Assembly (NCBI RefSeq): GCF_002797755.1
Contig: NZ_PGFI01000011.1
Location: 1,488,001 to 1,552,000, forward strand
Source: Brevirhabdus pacifica
GTDB lineage: Bacteria > Pseudomonadota > Alphaproteobacteria > Rhodobacterales > Rhodobacteraceae
DNA length: 64,000 nt
Direction: 5' to 3'
Below are positions 26,663 to 37,198 of the stretch, one piece after another. A program made the position numbers and the translations under genes. The first letter of the stretch is position 1; every line of letters starts with the position of its first letter. Under the pieces are notes generated by a model. That model was not told the DNA's origin and did not search any database. It saw only the letters and a program-made list of their open reading frames with translations.

Positions 26663-27559
26663 TCACTCCACGTTTTGAACCTGTTCGCGCATCTGATCGA
26701 TCACGGCCTTGAGGTCAAGTCCGGTCCGCGTCAGATCGGCCGATCCGGACTTGGAGCACAAGGTATTGGCCTCACGGTTGAATTCCTGCATCAGGAAATC
26801 CAGCTTGCGCCCGATTGGCCCCTCGGCGCGAAGCAACTCGCGCGCGGCGCCGACATGGGCTTCCAGGCGGTCGATCTCCTCGGTGATGTCGGCCTTGACG
26901 GCCAGCACGGCCAGCTCCTGGGCCAGCCGCCCCTCGTCGGCGAAATCGGCATTGTCGAGGATCAGGCGGATGTTCTGACGCAGACGCTCGGCGGCGCTGT
27001 TCTGCCGCTCGGCGGCAGCCTCCCGCGCCCGTGCCGTCAGCTCCCCGATCTCGTCTAGCTGGCGGGAGAGTACCAGCGACAGCGCGTCCCCCTCGGCCCG
27101 CCGCATCCCGACCAGGGATGCGAGTGCCGTGTCGAAGCTGCCGACAAGCCCGTCCAGGACGGCGGCGTCCGGCTCGGCCTCCATCCGGTCCTGGGACGCC
27201 AGCACGCCGCGAAAGCCAAGCAGCTCCAGCGCGCCTGTCGGCCCGAGTACGAAACCGCTGGCTTCGGCCCCGGCCTCGACCTCCTGGAGCGCCTTCAGGA
27301 CAACGGCCAGACCTTCACGGTCGACCTCCAGGGGGGAACCTGTCTCGGCCCGCTGCACGCGCAGGCTGACCGAAAGGTTTCCACGGGACAGATTTTCATT
27401 GATGCGACCGCGCAGCTTGGGTTCAAGCCCGCTCAGCCATTCGGGCAGGCGCAGCCTCAGGTCCAGCCCGCGGGCGTTGACGCTGCGCAGGTCCCAGACC
27501 CAGGCGTGGCCCGCGGCCTCGCCAGTCTCGGTCGCGAACCCAGTCATTGACGTTACCAT
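26663..27559 (-). CDS. yicC: YicC-family endoribonuclease
   Basis: A 298-residue YicC protein. The N-terminal [14 protein letters not shown]...[21 protein letters not shown] and the C-terminal [49 protein letters not shown] are the family's two most conserved blocks, the latter including the DUF1732 region. YicC homologues act in RNA turnover, including decay of small RNAs in E. coli. ATG at 27559 has GAAGG about 7 bases upstream. It heads the operon with gmk. Confidence 0.93.
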   Translation of the reverse strand: MVTSMTGFATETGEAAGHAWVWDLRSVNARGLDLRLRLPEWLSGLEPKLRGRINENLSRGNLSVSLRVQRAETGSPLEVDREGLAVVLKALQEVEAGAEASGFVLGPTGALELLGFRGVLASQDRMEAEPDAAVLDGLVGSFDTALASLVGMRRAEGDALSLVLSRQLDEIGELTARAREAAAERQNSAAERLRQNIRLILDNADFADEGRLAQELAVLAVKADITEEIDRLEAHVGAARELLRAEGPIGRKLDFLMQEFNREANTLCSKSGSADLTRTGLDLKAVIDQMREQVQNVE

Positions 27560-27730
27560 GACCAACCTTCCCGCCTGGCAACCGGAGGTTGATCCGGGCC
27601 CGGAAATTCACTTGCTACCCCCGGTTTTGATAGCAGAAGGTTGATAATCCGACAATCTTGGTATCCCAGGCCGGCGGCGGAGCGCCCGGACCGTGGCCGC
27701 GATGCACGAGGAAAGCGGGAATCGCGCACG

Positions 27731-27760
27731 AAAAAGGGCGGACACCGCGATGCCCGCCCC
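27731..27760 (-). terminator. Terminator of the DAHP synthase gene
   Basis: On the minus strand GGGCGG, a 12-base loop, CCGCCC and five T, about 45 bases past the stop at 27806. Confidence 0.75.
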
Positions 27761-27805
27761 TTGTTTTCGCAAGGACGCCGGTCACTGGACCGGCCCGCCC
27801 GATCC

Positions 27806-29176
27806 TTACATCGATGCCGCCGCGATGGTTTCCTGGCGCGAGGACAGCTCCTCGGCCACCAGGAAGGCCAGTTCCAGCGCCTGGCTCGCGTTGAGGCGCG
27901 GGTCGCAGGCGGTGAAGTAGCGGTTCGACAGGTCCTCGTCGGTGACGGCACGGACACCGCCCGTGCACTCGGTCACGTCGCGGCCCGTCATCTCGAAATG
28001 CACGCCGCCGGGGTTGGTGCCCTCGGCGTTGTGGATGGCGAAGAATTCCTGAACCTCGCGCAAGACCGACTCGAAGGGCCGGGTCTTGTAGCCGGTCGAG
28101 GACTTGATCGTGTTGCCGTGCATCGGATCGCAGGACCAGACCACCTTGGCGCCTTCCTCGCGGACGGCGCGGATCAGGCGCGGCAGATGCTCGCCCACCT
28201 GACCGGCACCGAAACGGGCGATCAGGGTCAGGCGGCCAGCCTCGTTGGCCGGGTTCAGCTTCTTCATCAGCACCTTGAGGTCATCGGCCGTGGTCGAGGG
28301 GCCGCATTTCAGGCCGATCGGGTTCTGCACGCCGCGCGCGAATTCGACATGGGCGCCGTCGGGCTGACGGGTGCGGTCGCCGATCCAGATCATGTGGCCC
28401 GAGCCCGCCACCGGCAGGCCGGTGGTGGAATCCGTCCGGCAAAGCGCCTCTTCATATTCCAGCAGCAAGGCCTCGTGGCTGGTGTAGAAATCCACTGATT
28501 GCAGGGTATGGGCGTTGTCCTGGGTGACGCCTGCGGCCTTCATGAAGTCCAGCGTGTCCGAGATGCGGCTGGCCATGTCGCGGTATTTCTCGGCCTCTTC
28601 GCGGTCGGTGAAGCCCAGCGTCCAGGCGTGGACCTGATGCACGTCGGCATAGCCCCCGTGCGAGAAGGCGCGCAGCAGGTTCAGCGTGGCGGCGGCCTGG
28701 GTATAGGCCTGCAACATACGCTGGGGATCGGGCACGCGGTCGGCCTCGGTGAACTCGAACCCGTTGATGATGTCGCCGCGGTAGCTGGGAAGCTCGACGC
28801 CGTTGACGGTCTCGGTCGGGGCCGAGCGCGGCTTGGCGAACTGCCCGGCCATGCGGCCGACCTTCACGATCGGCATCTTGGCACCATAGGTCAGCACCAT
28901 CGCCATCTGCAGCATCACCTTGAAGGTGTCGCGGATGTTGTCGGCGTTGAACTCGCTGAAGCTTTCGGCGCAATCGCCCCCCTGAAGCAGGAAGGCGCGG
29001 CCTTCCGAAACTTCGGCCAGGGATTTCTTGAGCTTGCGCGCCTCGCCGGCGAAGACCAGCGGAGGATATTTCGACAGCTGGCTCTCGACCGCCTGCAGGG
29101 CGGCTTCGTCAGTGTATTCCGGCATCTGGACGCGCGGTTTGTTGCGCCAGTCCGACTTGCTCCAGGCCCGTGTCAT
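27806..29176 (-). CDS. Class II (plant-type) DAHP synthase
   Basis: A 456-residue 3-deoxy-7-phosphoheptulonate synthase, the entry enzyme of the shikimate pathway (phosphoenolpyruvate + erythrose 4-phosphate). Class II signatures: [11 protein letters not shown] with the metal-binding Cys, [33 protein letters not shown] (metal-binding His) and [17 protein letters not shown] at 29176 is preferred (GGAG 8 bases upstream). It is monocistronic, with its own terminator. No AroG-type (class I) gene is in the window. aroQ of the same pathway lies 13 kb away. Confidence 0.97.
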   Translation of the reverse strand: MTRAWSKSDWRNKPRVQMPEYTDEAALQAVESQLSKYPPLVFAGEARKLKKSLAEVSEGRAFLLQGGDCAESFSEFNADNIRDTFKVMLQMAMVLTYGAKMPIVKVGRMAGQFAKPRSAPTETVNGVELPSYRGDIINGFEFTEADRVPDPQRMLQAYTQAAATLNLLRAFSHGGYADVHQVHAWTLGFTDREEAEKYRDMASRISDTLDFMKAAGVTQDNAHTLQSVDFYTSHEALLLEYEEALCRTDSTTGLPVAGSGHMIWIGDRTRQPDGAHVEFARGVQNPIGLKCGPSTTADDLKVLMKKLNPANEAGRLTLIARFGAGQVGEHLPRLIRAVREEGAKVVWSCDPMHGNTIKSSTGYKTRPFESVLREVQEFFAIHNAEGTNPGGVHFEMTGRDVTECTGGVRAVTDEDLSNRYFTACDPRLNASQALELAFLVAEELSSRQETIAAASM

Positions 29177-29322
29177 CGTCTCAGCTCCACATTGGCGTTT
29201 CGGCATCGAAGGGCTGATTTATAGAATCGCGAGGCCCCGAGGGCCAGTGGATAATCCGCGACCTATTGCGAAGGCGCGCCGCAATGTGCATCCGTGATGG
29301 AACGGCAGTGGAAGGCAGTGCG

Positions 29323-30351
29323 ATGAAAGAACCGGTATCAACCCCAGCCGAGGCCCGTGCCGACGGCGCGCGCGCGACCCGGCCCCACCGCTTCGTCTTC
29401 GTTCTGCTGGACGGATTCACCCTGCTGTGCTTTGCCTGCGCGATCGAGGCGCTGCGCATCGCCAACCGCATGGCCGGGCGCCAGGTCTATCAGTGGATTC
29501 TGGTCGGCGAGGGTGGCACCCAGGTCACCTGTTCGGCCGGCACCTCCTTCGCGCTTGATGGCGATCTGGGCGAGCTGGAGCGTCACGATACCGCACTTCT
29601 GTGCGGCGGCCTCGACATCCAGGCGGCGACGACGCCCAAGCTTCTCAACTGGTTGCGGCGGGAATCGCGGCGCGGCACCACTATCGGCGGGCTCTGCACC
29701 GCCAGCTACTCGCTGGCCCGGGCCGGCCTGCTGGACGGCAAGCGTGCCACCATCCATTGGGAGAACCAGGACAGTTTCGAGGAAGAGTTCGAGGATGTCG
29801 AACTCACCAAGTCGGTCTTCGTCATCGATGGCAACCGCATCACCACCGCCGGCGGCACCGCCTCTGTCGACCTGATGCTTCAGATCATCGCCCGCGACCA
29901 TGGGCCCGACCTTGCCAGCCACGTCGCCGATCAGCTTATCTACAGCGCCATCCGCACCGATCGTGACACTCAGCGCCTGTCGGTACCCACCCGCATCGGC
30001 GTCCGCCACCCCAAGCTGAGCCAGGTCATCCAGATCATGGAGCGCAACATCGAGGAGCCGATCAGCCCTGCCATTCTGGCCCGGGATGTGGGCATGTCGA
30101 CGCGGCAGCTTGAGCGGCTGTTCCGCCGCTACCTTTCCCGCTCGCCCAAGCGCTACTACATGGAGCTCAGGCTTCAAAAGGCGCGCAACCTGCTGATGCA
30201 GACGGACATGAGCGTCATCAATGTGGCGCTGGCCTGCGGCTTTGCTTCGCCTTCGCATTTCTCGAAATGCTACCGGGCCCATTACGCGATCACCCCCTAC
30301 CGCGAACGCGGCGCCCGCACCGGCGCGCCCCAGGGCGAGGGCGGCACCTGA
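29323..30351 (+). CDS. GlxA-family AraC-type transcriptional regulator
   Basis: A 342-residue regulator with an N-terminal DJ-1/PfpI-like domain (about 22-190, HRFVFVLLDGFTLLCFACAIEALRIANRM; the nucleophile elbow reads GGLCTASYSLA, so the Cys is retained) and a C-terminal AraC double helix-turn-helix (about 235-330, ending VALACGFASPSHFSKCYRAHYAITPYRER). This architecture occurs in regulators of choline, carnitine and arginine catabolism. ATG at 29323 follows GGAAGG; ATG at 29284 is an alternative. It is divergent from the DAHP synthase gene, and target genes are not evident nearby. Confidence 0.92.
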   Translation: MKEPVSTPAEARADGARATRPHRFVFVLLDGFTLLCFACAIEALRIANRMAGRQVYQWILVGEGGTQVTCSAGTSFALDGDLGELERHDTALLCGGLDIQAATTPKLLNWLRRESRRGTTIGGLCTASYSLARAGLLDGKRATIHWENQDSFEEEFEDVELTKSVFVIDGNRITTAGGTASVDLMLQIIARDHGPDLASHVADQLIYSAIRTDRDTQRLSVPTRIGVRHPKLSQVIQIMERNIEEPISPAILARDVGMSTRQLERLFRRYLSRSPKRYYMELRLQKARNLLMQTDMSVINVALACGFASPSHFSKCYRAHYAITPYRERGARTGAPQGEGGT

Positions 30352-30435
30352 GGCGCAGGCCCGGCCCCCTGCCCGCCCCCCATGCCCGCAACCAATTCGC
30401 GCGGCCTCTCACCGCGCCCGCGCGCAACCATCCTC

Positions 30436-30464
30436 TTGCGCGATCCGGGCGGCGGCCTTAACAG
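30436..30464 (+). promoter_or_regulatory. Promoter giving a probably leaderless guaA mRNA
   Basis: TTGCGC (30436-30441), 17-base spacer, TAACAG (30459-30464). Only six bases separate the -10 box from the guaA ATG, and no Shine-Dalgarno is present, so transcription should begin at or next to the start codon. Confidence 0.5.
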
Positions 30465-30470
30465 ACCGCC

Positions 30471-32033
30471 ATGACAGATCAGAACCACGACCGCCTTCTC
30501 ATCATCGACTTCGGCTCTCAGGTCACGCAGCTCATCGCGCGCCGCCTGCGGGAGCTCAACGTCTATTGCGAGATCCACCCGTTCCAGAACGTGACCGATG
30601 ACTTCCTCGAGGACTTCGCGCCCCGGGCTGTGATCCTGTCGGGCGGACCGGCCAGCGTGATCGACACCGACTCGCCCCGCCCCCCCGCGCGGGTGTTCGA
30701 GATGGGCGTGCCGGTCTTGGGCATCTGCTATGGTCAGCAGGTGATGATGCAGATGCTGGGCGGCGAGGTCCTGCGCGGCCATGGCACCGCCGAGTTCGGT
30801 CGCGCCTATGTCCAGCCCGAGGAAGATCGCATCGACCTTCTGACCGGCTGGTTCCTGGAGCAGCGCGAACAGGTCTGGATGAGCCACGGCGACCACGTCT
30901 CGCGGCTTGCGCCCGGCTTTGCCGTCTACGGCACCTCGCCCAACGCGCCCTTCGCGGTCACCGCCGATCTTAGCCGCAACTTCTTCGCGGTGCAGTTCCA
31001 CCCCGAGGTGCACCACACCCCCAACGGTCGCAGCCTTTTCCAGAACTTCGTGCGTCTGGCCGGGTTCAAGGGCGACTGGACGATGGACGCCTACCGCGAC
31101 GAGGCAATCCGCCAGATCCGCGAACAGGTGGGCGACGCCAAGGTGATCTGTGGTCTCTCGGGCGGGGTCGACAGCTCGGTCGCCGCCGTGCTGATCCACG
31201 AGGCCATCGGCGATCAGCTGACGTGCGTTTTCGTCGATCACGGCCTGCTGCGTCAGGGCGAAGCCGAAGAGGTCGTGACCATGTTCCGCGACCACTACAA
31301 CATGCAGCTCATCCACGCCGACGAGCAGGAGCTGTTTCTGGGCGAATTGGACGGCGTCAGCGACCCCGAGACCAAGCGCAAGATCATCGGCCGTCTCTTC
31401 ATCGACGTGTTCCAGAAACACGCCAACGAGGTCGGCGGCGCCAAATTCCTGGCCCAGGGCACGCTATACCCCGACGTGATCGAGTCGGTCTCGTTCTCGG
31501 GCGGCCCCTCGGTCACGATCAAAAGCCACCACAACGTCGGCGGCCTGCCCGAAAAGATGGGCCTGAAGCTGGTCGAACCCCTGCGCGAGTTGTTCAAGGA
31601 CGAGGTCCGCGCGCTGGGCCGCGAGCTTGGCCTCCCCGACGCCTTCATCGGCCGCCACCCCTTCCCCGGACCGGGTCTGGCCATCCGCTGCCCCGGCGAG
31701 ATCACCCGCGAGAAGCTGGCGATTCTGCGCAAGGCCGACGCGGTCTACATCGACCAGATTCGCCGCCACGGACTTTATGACGAGATCTGGCAGGCGTTCG
31801 TCGCGATCCTGCCGGTGCGCACCGTGGGCGTCATGGGCGACGGGCGGACCTATGACTTCGCCTGCGCCCTGCGGGCGGTGACCTCGGTCGACGGGATGAC
31901 CGCCGACTACTACCCGTTCTCCCATGATTTCCTTGGCGAAACCGCCACGCGGATCATCAACGAGGTGCCGGGCATCAACCGCGTGACCTACGACATCACC
32001 TCGAAGCCTCCGGGAACCATCGAGTGGGAGTGA
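30471..32033 (+). CDS. guaA: GMP synthase (glutamine-hydrolysing)
   Basis: A 520-residue enzyme converting XMP to GMP with glutamine as the nitrogen donor. The N-terminal class I amidotransferase domain has the nucleophile in GICYGQQ and the His/Glu pair in [10 protein letters not shown]. The ATP-pyrophosphatase P-loop is [10 protein letters not shown], followed by the dimerisation domain ending [13 protein letters not shown], which is invariant. Start ATG at 30471 gives [28 protein letters not shown]. It is monocistronic. Confidence 0.99.
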   Translation: MTDQNHDRLLIIDFGSQVTQLIARRLRELNVYCEIHPFQNVTDDFLEDFAPRAVILSGGPASVIDTDSPRPPARVFEMGVPVLGICYGQQVMMQMLGGEVLRGHGTAEFGRAYVQPEEDRIDLLTGWFLEQREQVWMSHGDHVSRLAPGFAVYGTSPNAPFAVTADLSRNFFAVQFHPEVHHTPNGRSLFQNFVRLAGFKGDWTMDAYRDEAIRQIREQVGDAKVICGLSGGVDSSVAAVLIHEAIGDQLTCVFVDHGLLRQGEAEEVVTMFRDHYNMQLIHADEQELFLGELDGVSDPETKRKIIGRLFIDVFQKHANEVGGAKFLAQGTLYPDVIESVSFSGGPSVTIKSHHNVGGLPEKMGLKLVEPLRELFKDEVRALGRELGLPDAFIGRHPFPGPGLAIRCPGEITREKLAILRKADAVYIDQIRRHGLYDEIWQAFVAILPVRTVGVMGDGRTYDFACALRAVTSVDGMTADYYPFSHDFLGETATRIINEVPGINRVTYDITSKPPGTIEWE

Positions 32034-32109
32034 TCTCCCGCGCGCCACACCCTGTTGCAGTTTTGTGTCATCCAGTAGGCCCGCGTCCTTGCTGACGCTC
32101 CGTCACCGC

Positions 32110-32138
32110 TTGCCGGAATTTTCGGATCATCGCTAGAT
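32110..32138 (+). promoter_or_regulatory. Promoter of the FadL-type porin gene
   Basis: TTGCCG (32110-32115), 17-base spacer, CTAGAT (32133-32138). A GATCAT/ATGATC inverted repeat with a 21-base centre surrounds the -10 box and could bind a regulator. Confidence 0.5.
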
Positions 32139-32176
32139 TGACCTCAACGTCATGATCGTTTCAGGGAGGAAACGCG

Positions 32177-33295
32177 ATGATCCGCAAGGGATACCTGTCA
32201 GCCGCCGCTTTGGCTGTCACTGCCACGGCCACGGGCGCAAATGCCGGCGCGCTTGACCGCAGCTACAACAACATCTCGCCCATCTTCGAGACCGGCAACT
32301 ATGCCGAGCTGTCCTTTGCCCGGGTCAAGCCCAAGGCGTCGGGCACCGACACCACCGTCCCCCAGACCATCGAGGACGTGGCCGAGGACTTCGGCCTCTT
32401 CGGCGCGGCGGTGAAGTTCCAATACGCCCCGAACCTCTCGATGACCTTTATCGTGGACCAGCCCTACGGCTCGGATATCCGCTATTCCGGCAACCCGGCC
32501 GGCTCGGCCTTCGGTGGCACCACGGTCAAGGCCGACAGCAGCGCCGTCAGCGCCATCGGCCGCTACCACATGAACGAGCGTGTCAGCTTCCACGCCGGCC
32601 TGCGTTACCAGAGCATCGAGGGCAACGTCGGCCTGTCGGGCCTGGCCTATGGCGGCCTCAGCGGCTACGCGGTCAACCTGGGCGAGGACCGTTCCACCGG
32701 TTTCCTGGTGGGTGCGGCCTACGAGATCCCCGAGATCGCGATGCGCGCCTCGCTGACCTACCACTCGAAGGTCACCCACGACCTGACGGCGACGGAATCG
32801 GTCAACGGCGCGGTGGTCAATACCGGCACTACCCGGCTTGAGACCCCCGAGGCGATCAACCTCGAAGTCCAGAGCGGCGTTGCGCCGGGCACCCTGGTCT
32901 TCGGCTCGATCCGCCATGCCAACTGGTCGGACGTCAAGCTGTCGCCGGCCTTCTTCAACGCCAATACCGGCGGCGCCAGCCTCATCAACCTGCCCGACGT
33001 CACCACCTACACAATCGGCGTCGGCCGCAAGATCACCGACGTCCTGTCGGGCTCGGTCTCGCTGGGCTATGAGCCGGGCGAGAAAAGCGACCTGGTCTCG
33101 CCGCTCACCCCGGCCAACGGCCGCCACTGGCTGAGCGTCGGCCTGAAATACGAGCTGGACAAGGTCACCCTGTCGGGCGGCGTGCGCTACACCAAGCTGG
33201 GCGATGCACAGCCCCAGACCCAGAACACCTCGCGCGCGACCTTCACCGACAACGACATCGTCTCGATCGGCATCAAGGTGGGCTACCACTTCTAA
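32177..33295 (+). CDS. OmpP1/FadL-family outer-membrane channel
   Basis: A 372-residue outer-membrane protein. The signal peptide (YLSAAALAVTATATGANA) is followed by a mature part rich in amphipathic strands with alternating aromatic residues, ending in the C-terminal Phe typical of beta-barrels (KVGYHF). The layout matches FadL/OmpP1, which carries long-chain fatty acids or other hydrophobic compounds across the outer membrane. The N-terminal hatch sequence NPA found in E. coli FadL is not obvious. GGGAGG precedes the ATG. It is monocistronic with its own promoter and terminator. Confidence 0.85.
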   Translation: MIRKGYLSAAALAVTATATGANAGALDRSYNNISPIFETGNYAELSFARVKPKASGTDTTVPQTIEDVAEDFGLFGAAVKFQYAPNLSMTFIVDQPYGSDIRYSGNPAGSAFGGTTVKADSSAVSAIGRYHMNERVSFHAGLRYQSIEGNVGLSGLAYGGLSGYAVNLGEDRSTGFLVGAAYEIPEIAMRASLTYHSKVTHDLTATESVNGAVVNTGTTRLETPEAINLEVQSGVAPGTLVFGSIRHANWSDVKLSPAFFNANTGGASLINLPDVTTYTIGVGRKITDVLSGSVSLGYEPGEKSDLVSPLTPANGRHWLSVGLKYELDKVTLSGGVRYTKLGDAQPQTQNTSRATFTDNDIVSIGIKVGYHF

Positions 33296-33320
33296 AGGCC
33301 TGCCGAGGCAGCGATACCAG

Positions 33321-33349
33321 GGGCCCGCCGGCAATGGCGGGCCCTTTTT
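33321..33349 (+). terminator. Intrinsic terminator after the FadL-type gene
   Basis: GGGCCCGCC (33321-33329), loop GGCAAT, GGCGGGCCC (33336-33344), five T. Confidence 0.9.
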
Positions 33350-33474
33350 CATGTGGCATTCCCACCCCGCGCGATACCTGCCCGCCCTCATAACCGGGCT
33401 TTGCAATTGAAGCCCACGCGCCTTCCCTGCTAGTCACAGCCTGATCCGCCACGGACAGGAACCAGGGACAGCAG

Positions 33475-34353
33475 ATGGACATGCTTTACGCCGACCGGCA
33501 GCAATGGGAAGACGCCAGCGCCCGACGGGTGCTGCTGTTCGGCATGTCCGGGCTGGGCAAGACCCACATCTCGTCGATGCTGCGGGACGACGCGAGCTGG
33601 TTCCATTTCTCGGTCGATTACCGGATCGGCACCCGCTACATGGGCGAGCATATCGTCGACAACTTCAAGCGCGAGGCGATGAAGACGCCCTTTCTGGCCG
33701 AGCTTCTGCGCAGCGATTCCATCTACATCGGCTCGAACATCACCTTCGATAACCTGTCGCCGCTGTCGACCTACCTCGGCAAGCCCGGCGACCCCGAGCG
33801 TGGCGGCCTGCCGATCGAGGAATATCGCCGCCGCCAGGCCCAGCACCGGGTCGGCGAGATCGCCGCGCTGATGGACACGCCCCATTTCATCGCCCGCGCG
33901 TCCGAGATCTACGGCTACGAGAATTTCGTCTGCGACACGGGCGGATCCATCTGCGAGGTGGTGGATCCCGACGATCCCGAGGATCCGGTCCTGACGACCC
34001 TGTCGCGCAACCTGCTGCTGGTCTGGATCCGAGGCAGTGACGATCATGTGGACGAGCTTGAGCGCAGGTTCAGAAAGTCCCCCAAGCCCATGTATTACCG
34101 TCCGGATTTCCGCGACAAGCTGTGGGACGACTACCTGCGGGAGAACGCCGTAACCCCCGATCAGGTGGATCCCGACGCCTTCGTGCGCTGGGCCTATCGC
34201 CAGGCCATGGACCATCGCCAGCCGATCTATGACGCCATGGCGCGCAAGTGGGGCGTGACGGTCGATGCGACCGACGTGGCCCGCGTCCGCGACGAGGCCG
34301 ATTTCAACGCCCTGATCGGCGAGGCCCTTGGCAGGCGCGCCGCGGAGCAATAA
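33475..34353 (+). CDS. P-loop ATPase of unknown function
   Basis: A 292-residue protein with a clear Walker A motif GMSGLGKT (23-30) directly after an initial strand, no signal peptide and no membrane segment. The remainder is rich in charged helices, with conserved-looking blocks DYRIGTRYMGEHIVDNFK, NITFDNLSPLSTYLG and FVCDTGGSICEVVDP, the last possibly Walker B-like. I know similar proteins only as unnamed alphaproteobacterial ATPases. It lies 65 bases upstream of metA in the same direction, so a link with methionine synthesis is possible but not shown. Confidence 0.75.
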   Translation: MDMLYADRQQWEDASARRVLLFGMSGLGKTHISSMLRDDASWFHFSVDYRIGTRYMGEHIVDNFKREAMKTPFLAELLRSDSIYIGSNITFDNLSPLSTYLGKPGDPERGGLPIEEYRRRQAQHRVGEIAALMDTPHFIARASEIYGYENFVCDTGGSICEVVDPDDPEDPVLTTLSRNLLLVWIRGSDDHVDELERRFRKSPKPMYYRPDFRDKLWDDYLRENAVTPDQVDPDAFVRWAYRQAMDHRQPIYDAMARKWGVTVDATDVARVRDEADFNALIGEALGRRAAEQ

Positions 34354-34418
34354 CTCAGGACCCGCCCCTCTGACCCCGGCGGCCTGCCCCCACGGATCTT
34401 CAGAAAGAGAACCTACCG

Positions 34419-35336
34419 ATGCCCATCACCCTGCCCGAGAACCTGCCCGCCTTCGACGTCCTGTCGAACGAGGGCGTGATGGTGATGTCGGACACCGATG
34501 CGGCGCGGCAGGATATCCGGCCGCTCCATATCGGGCTGCTGAACCTGATGCCCAAGAAGATCCAGACCGAGAACCAGTTCGCGCGGCTGATCGGTGCCAC
34601 CCCCCTGCAGATCGAACTGAGCCTGATCCGCATGTCCGAGCATCAGGCGCGCAACACCGCCCCCGCCCACATGGAGGAGTTCTATCGCCCCTTCCAGGAG
34701 GTGGTGGACCAGAAGTTCGACGGGCTCATCATCACCGGCGCCCCGATCGAACATCTGCCCTTCGAGGAGGTGACCTACTGGGACGAGCTGCGCCAGGTTA
34801 TGGACTGGACCCGGACCAACGTGCACTCGACCTTCGGCGTCTGCTGGGGCGGGATGGCGCTGATCCATCACTTCCACGGGGTCGGAAAGCACATGCTGGA
34901 CGCCAAGGCCTTCGGCTGTTTCCGGCACCGGAACCTGGCGCCCTCCTCGCCCTATCTGCGGGGCTTCTCCGATGACCTGGTGGTGCCGGTCAGCCGCTGG
35001 ACCGAGATGCGCCAGCAGGAGATCGACGCCCGCCCCGGTCTGACGACGCTGCTCGGCTCGGACGAGGTCGGCCCCTGCCTGGTCGAGGATCCGGCCAACC
35101 GCGCCCTCTACATCTTCAACCATCTCGAATACGACAGCGGCACCCTGAAAGAGGAATACGACCGCGACGTGGCCGAGGGCCGGGCGATCAACGTGCCCTG
35201 CAACTACTACCCCGATGACGATCCCTCGATGGCGCCGCAAAATCGCTGGAGAAGTCACGCGCACCTTCTATATGGCAACTGGATCAACCAGATCTATCAA
35301 TCCACGCCATTCGACCGGAACGCCATTGGGTCTTAA
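34419..35336 (+). CDS. metA: Homoserine O-acyltransferase MetA, predicted acetyl-CoA type
   Basis: A 305-residue MetA, first step of methionine synthesis. Catalytic Cys142 (FGVCWGG), His235 and Glu237 (FNHLEYDS) all fall at the standard positions. Residue 111 is Glu (GAPIEHL), where E. coli MetA has Gly. In characterised MetA proteins Glu at 111 goes with acetyl-CoA and Gly with succinyl-CoA, so this enzyme is predicted to make O-acetylhomoserine despite the usual succinyltransferase label. ATG at 34419 has a weak purine-rich upstream AGAAAGAGAAC. It overlaps the next gene by about 11 bases. Confidence 0.95.
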   Translation: MPITLPENLPAFDVLSNEGVMVMSDTDAARQDIRPLHIGLLNLMPKKIQTENQFARLIGATPLQIELSLIRMSEHQARNTAPAHMEEFYRPFQEVVDQKFDGLIITGAPIEHLPFEEVTYWDELRQVMDWTRTNVHSTFGVCWGGMALIHHFHGVGKHMLDAKAFGCFRHRNLAPSSPYLRGFSDDLVVPVSRWTEMRQQEIDARPGLTTLLGSDEVGPCLVEDPANRALYIFNHLEYDSGTLKEEYDRDVAEGRAINVPCNYYPDDDPSMAPQNRWRSHAHLLYGNWINQIYQSTPFDRNAIGS

Positions 35337-36285
35337 GCTCCTTCTTCTTCTGCTGAGCGCCGCGCTGCTTGCCGGCTGCTCGGCCCTTGTCGATCGCCGC
35401 GCCGCCGAGCGCGAGGCCGAGGCCGAGCGCGCCTTCCCGCCCCTGGGCCAGATGGTCGAGGTCGAGGATCTGCGCCTGCACGCCGTGGTGCGGGGCAAGG
35501 GCCCCGACGTCGTGCTGATCCACGGGCTTTCGGGCAACCTGCGCGATTTCACCTTCTCGATGGTCGACCGGCTGGCCGAACGCTACCGGGTGATCGCCTT
35601 TGATCGGCCCGGTCTTGGCTACAGCGACCCGCTTCCGGCAGAGGCCAACGGCCTGACCGACCAGGCCCGCGTCCTGTCCAAGGCCGCCGCCGCCCTCGGG
35701 GCCAAGCGGCCCCTGGTGCTGGGCCAAAGCTATGGCGGGGCCGTCGCCCTGGCCTGGGCCGCGACCCGGCCTGACAGTTATTCGGGCCTCGTCCTGGTCT
35801 CGGCCGTGTCGCAGACCTGGCCCGACGGGCTGCCCCTTTTCTACCGGGTGACATCCAGCCGCCTCGGCAGCCAATTTGCCGTGCCGCTCATTAGCGCCTT
35901 CGTCAGCGAGGCCACGGTCAACGCCGCCGTCGCCGAGGTGTTCGAACCCCAAGTCGCCCCGCCCGGTTACGCCGCCCATATCGGGGCCGGCCTGACCCTG
36001 CGGCGCCAGACCATGCGCGCCAACGCCGACCAGCGGGCCGACCTGAAGCCCGAGGTCGAGGCGCTGCGCCGCCTTTACCCCGGCATCCGTCGCCCGGTCG
36101 AGATCATCCACGGCACCGCCGATCCCATCGTGCCCCACGACGTCCATGCGATCCCCCTGTCACAGCAGATCCCCGGCGCCGCCCTCACCCTGTTGCCGGG
36201 CATCGGGCACATGCCCCATCAGGTCGCCCAGGACGCGGTGATCGAGGCGCTGGACCGGGCCGCGCGACGCGCATTGCCGCGCTGA
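35326..36285 (+). CDS. Alpha/beta-hydrolase lipoprotein
   Basis: A 319-residue alpha/beta-hydrolase with oxyanion HGLSGN, nucleophile elbow GQSYGG, acid in GTADPIVP and catalytic His in GIGHMPHQ. The N-terminus [15 protein letters not shown] is a lipoprotein signal with lipobox LAGC, so it is likely membrane-anchored in the envelope. A TTG start at 35326 places the signal correctly; ATG at 35272 is an alternative with a longer n-region. Both overlap the end of metA in another frame. The substrate is unknown. Confidence 0.82.
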   Translation: MGLKLLLLLLSAALLAGCSALVDRRAAEREAEAERAFPPLGQMVEVEDLRLHAVVRGKGPDVVLIHGLSGNLRDFTFSMVDRLAERYRVIAFDRPGLGYSDPLPAEANGLTDQARVLSKAAAALGAKRPLVLGQSYGGAVALAWAATRPDSYSGLVLVSAVSQTWPDGLPLFYRVTSSRLGSQFAVPLISAFVSEATVNAAVAEVFEPQVAPPGYAAHIGAGLTLRRQTMRANADQRADLKPEVEALRRLYPGIRRPVEIIHGTADPIVPHDVHAIPLSQQIPGAALTLLPGIGHMPHQVAQDAVIEALDRAARRALPR

Positions 36286-36328
36286 GGCCCGGCCTGCTAA
36301 GCTGACGCGACAGCAAGGGAAAAACAGC

Positions 36329-37198
36329 ATGGAACCGCCATTCGTCGGTGCGATCACCAAGTATTACCAGCAGCAGGCCCCCGCCAATGTCCGCGCCGCC
36401 GTCGAGGCCGCGGGCGACCGGCCCATCCTCTCCGACAGCTATCCCTATGACCGGCGCATGAAACGCCGCGACTACGAGGCGCAGATGGACGCCCTCCAGA
36501 TCGAGCTGGTGCGCCTGCAACGCTGGGTCCGCGCCTCGGGACAGCGGGTCTGCATGGTGTTCGAGGGGCGGGACGCCGCCGGCAAGGGTGGCACCATCGC
36601 CCGCATCCGCGCCAACCAGAACCCCCGCCACACCCATACCGTCGCCTTGGCCAAACCCAGCGACCGCGAAATGACCCAGTGGTATTTCCAACGCTACGTG
36701 CAGCACCTTCCCGCCGCCGGCGAGATCGTCCTTTTCGACCGCAGCTGGTACAATCGCGCCGTGGTCGAACGGGTCTTCGGCTTCAGCACCGACGCGCAGC
36801 GCGAACATTTCTTCAACCAGGTCCCCGATTTCGAGAACATGCTGGTCGAGGAGGGGATCACCCTCATCAAGGTCTGGCTGAACGTCGGCCGCGCCGAACA
36901 GCTCAATCGCATGCTCGCGCGGGAGGCCGATCCGCTCAAGCAATGGAAGCTCAGCCGCATCGACGTCGAGGGGCTGGCCCAGTGGGATTCCTATTCCGAG
37001 GCGATCGAAGAGATGTTCGCCCGCACCCACACCCCCACCGCCCCCTGGACGGTGGTGCGCGCCGACGACAAGCGCCGGGCGCGGCTGGCGGTGATCCGGC
37101 GGCTGCTCGCGGCCCTGCCCTACGAGGGTCGCAACGCCGAAGTGGTGGGCGCCCCCGATCCCGCGATCAGCGGCGGGCCGGACATCTGGCATGGTTAA
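36329..37198 (+). CDS. ppk2: Polyphosphate kinase 2 family protein
   Basis: A 289-residue PPK2 enzyme (single-domain, class I-like), transferring phosphate between polyphosphate and nucleoside diphosphates. Walker [10 protein letters not shown] is at 80-88; Walker [18 protein letters not shown] is at about 135-151; the lid carries [17 protein letters not shown]. The [17 protein letters not shown] block is characteristic. ATG at 36329 follows AGGGAAA. Its 3' end overlaps the TetR gene by 8 bases. No exopolyphosphatase is nearby. Confidence 0.94.
   Translation: MEPPFVGAITKYYQQQAPANVRAAVEAAGDRPILSDSYPYDRRMKRRDYEAQMDALQIELVRLQRWVRASGQRVCMVFEGRDAAGKGGTIARIRANQNPRHTHTVALAKPSDREMTQWYFQRYVQHLPAAGEIVLFDRSWYNRAVVERVFGFSTDAQREHFFNQVPDFENMLVEEGITLIKVWLNVGRAEQLNRMLAREADPLKQWKLSRIDVEGLAQWDSYSEAIEEMFARTHTPTAPWTVVRADDKRRARLAVIRRLLAALPYEGRNAEVVGAPDPAISGGPDIWHG

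Noticed and set aside
33475-34353. P-loop ATPase as part of a defence system
   Set aside because: No nuclease, toxin or other defence genes adjacent; neighbours are housekeeping genes.
34354-34418. A SAM-II riboswitch before metA
   Set aside because: SAM-II riboswitches precede metA in some alphaproteobacteria, but the 65-base gap shows neither the conserved stem nor the pseudoknot sequences.
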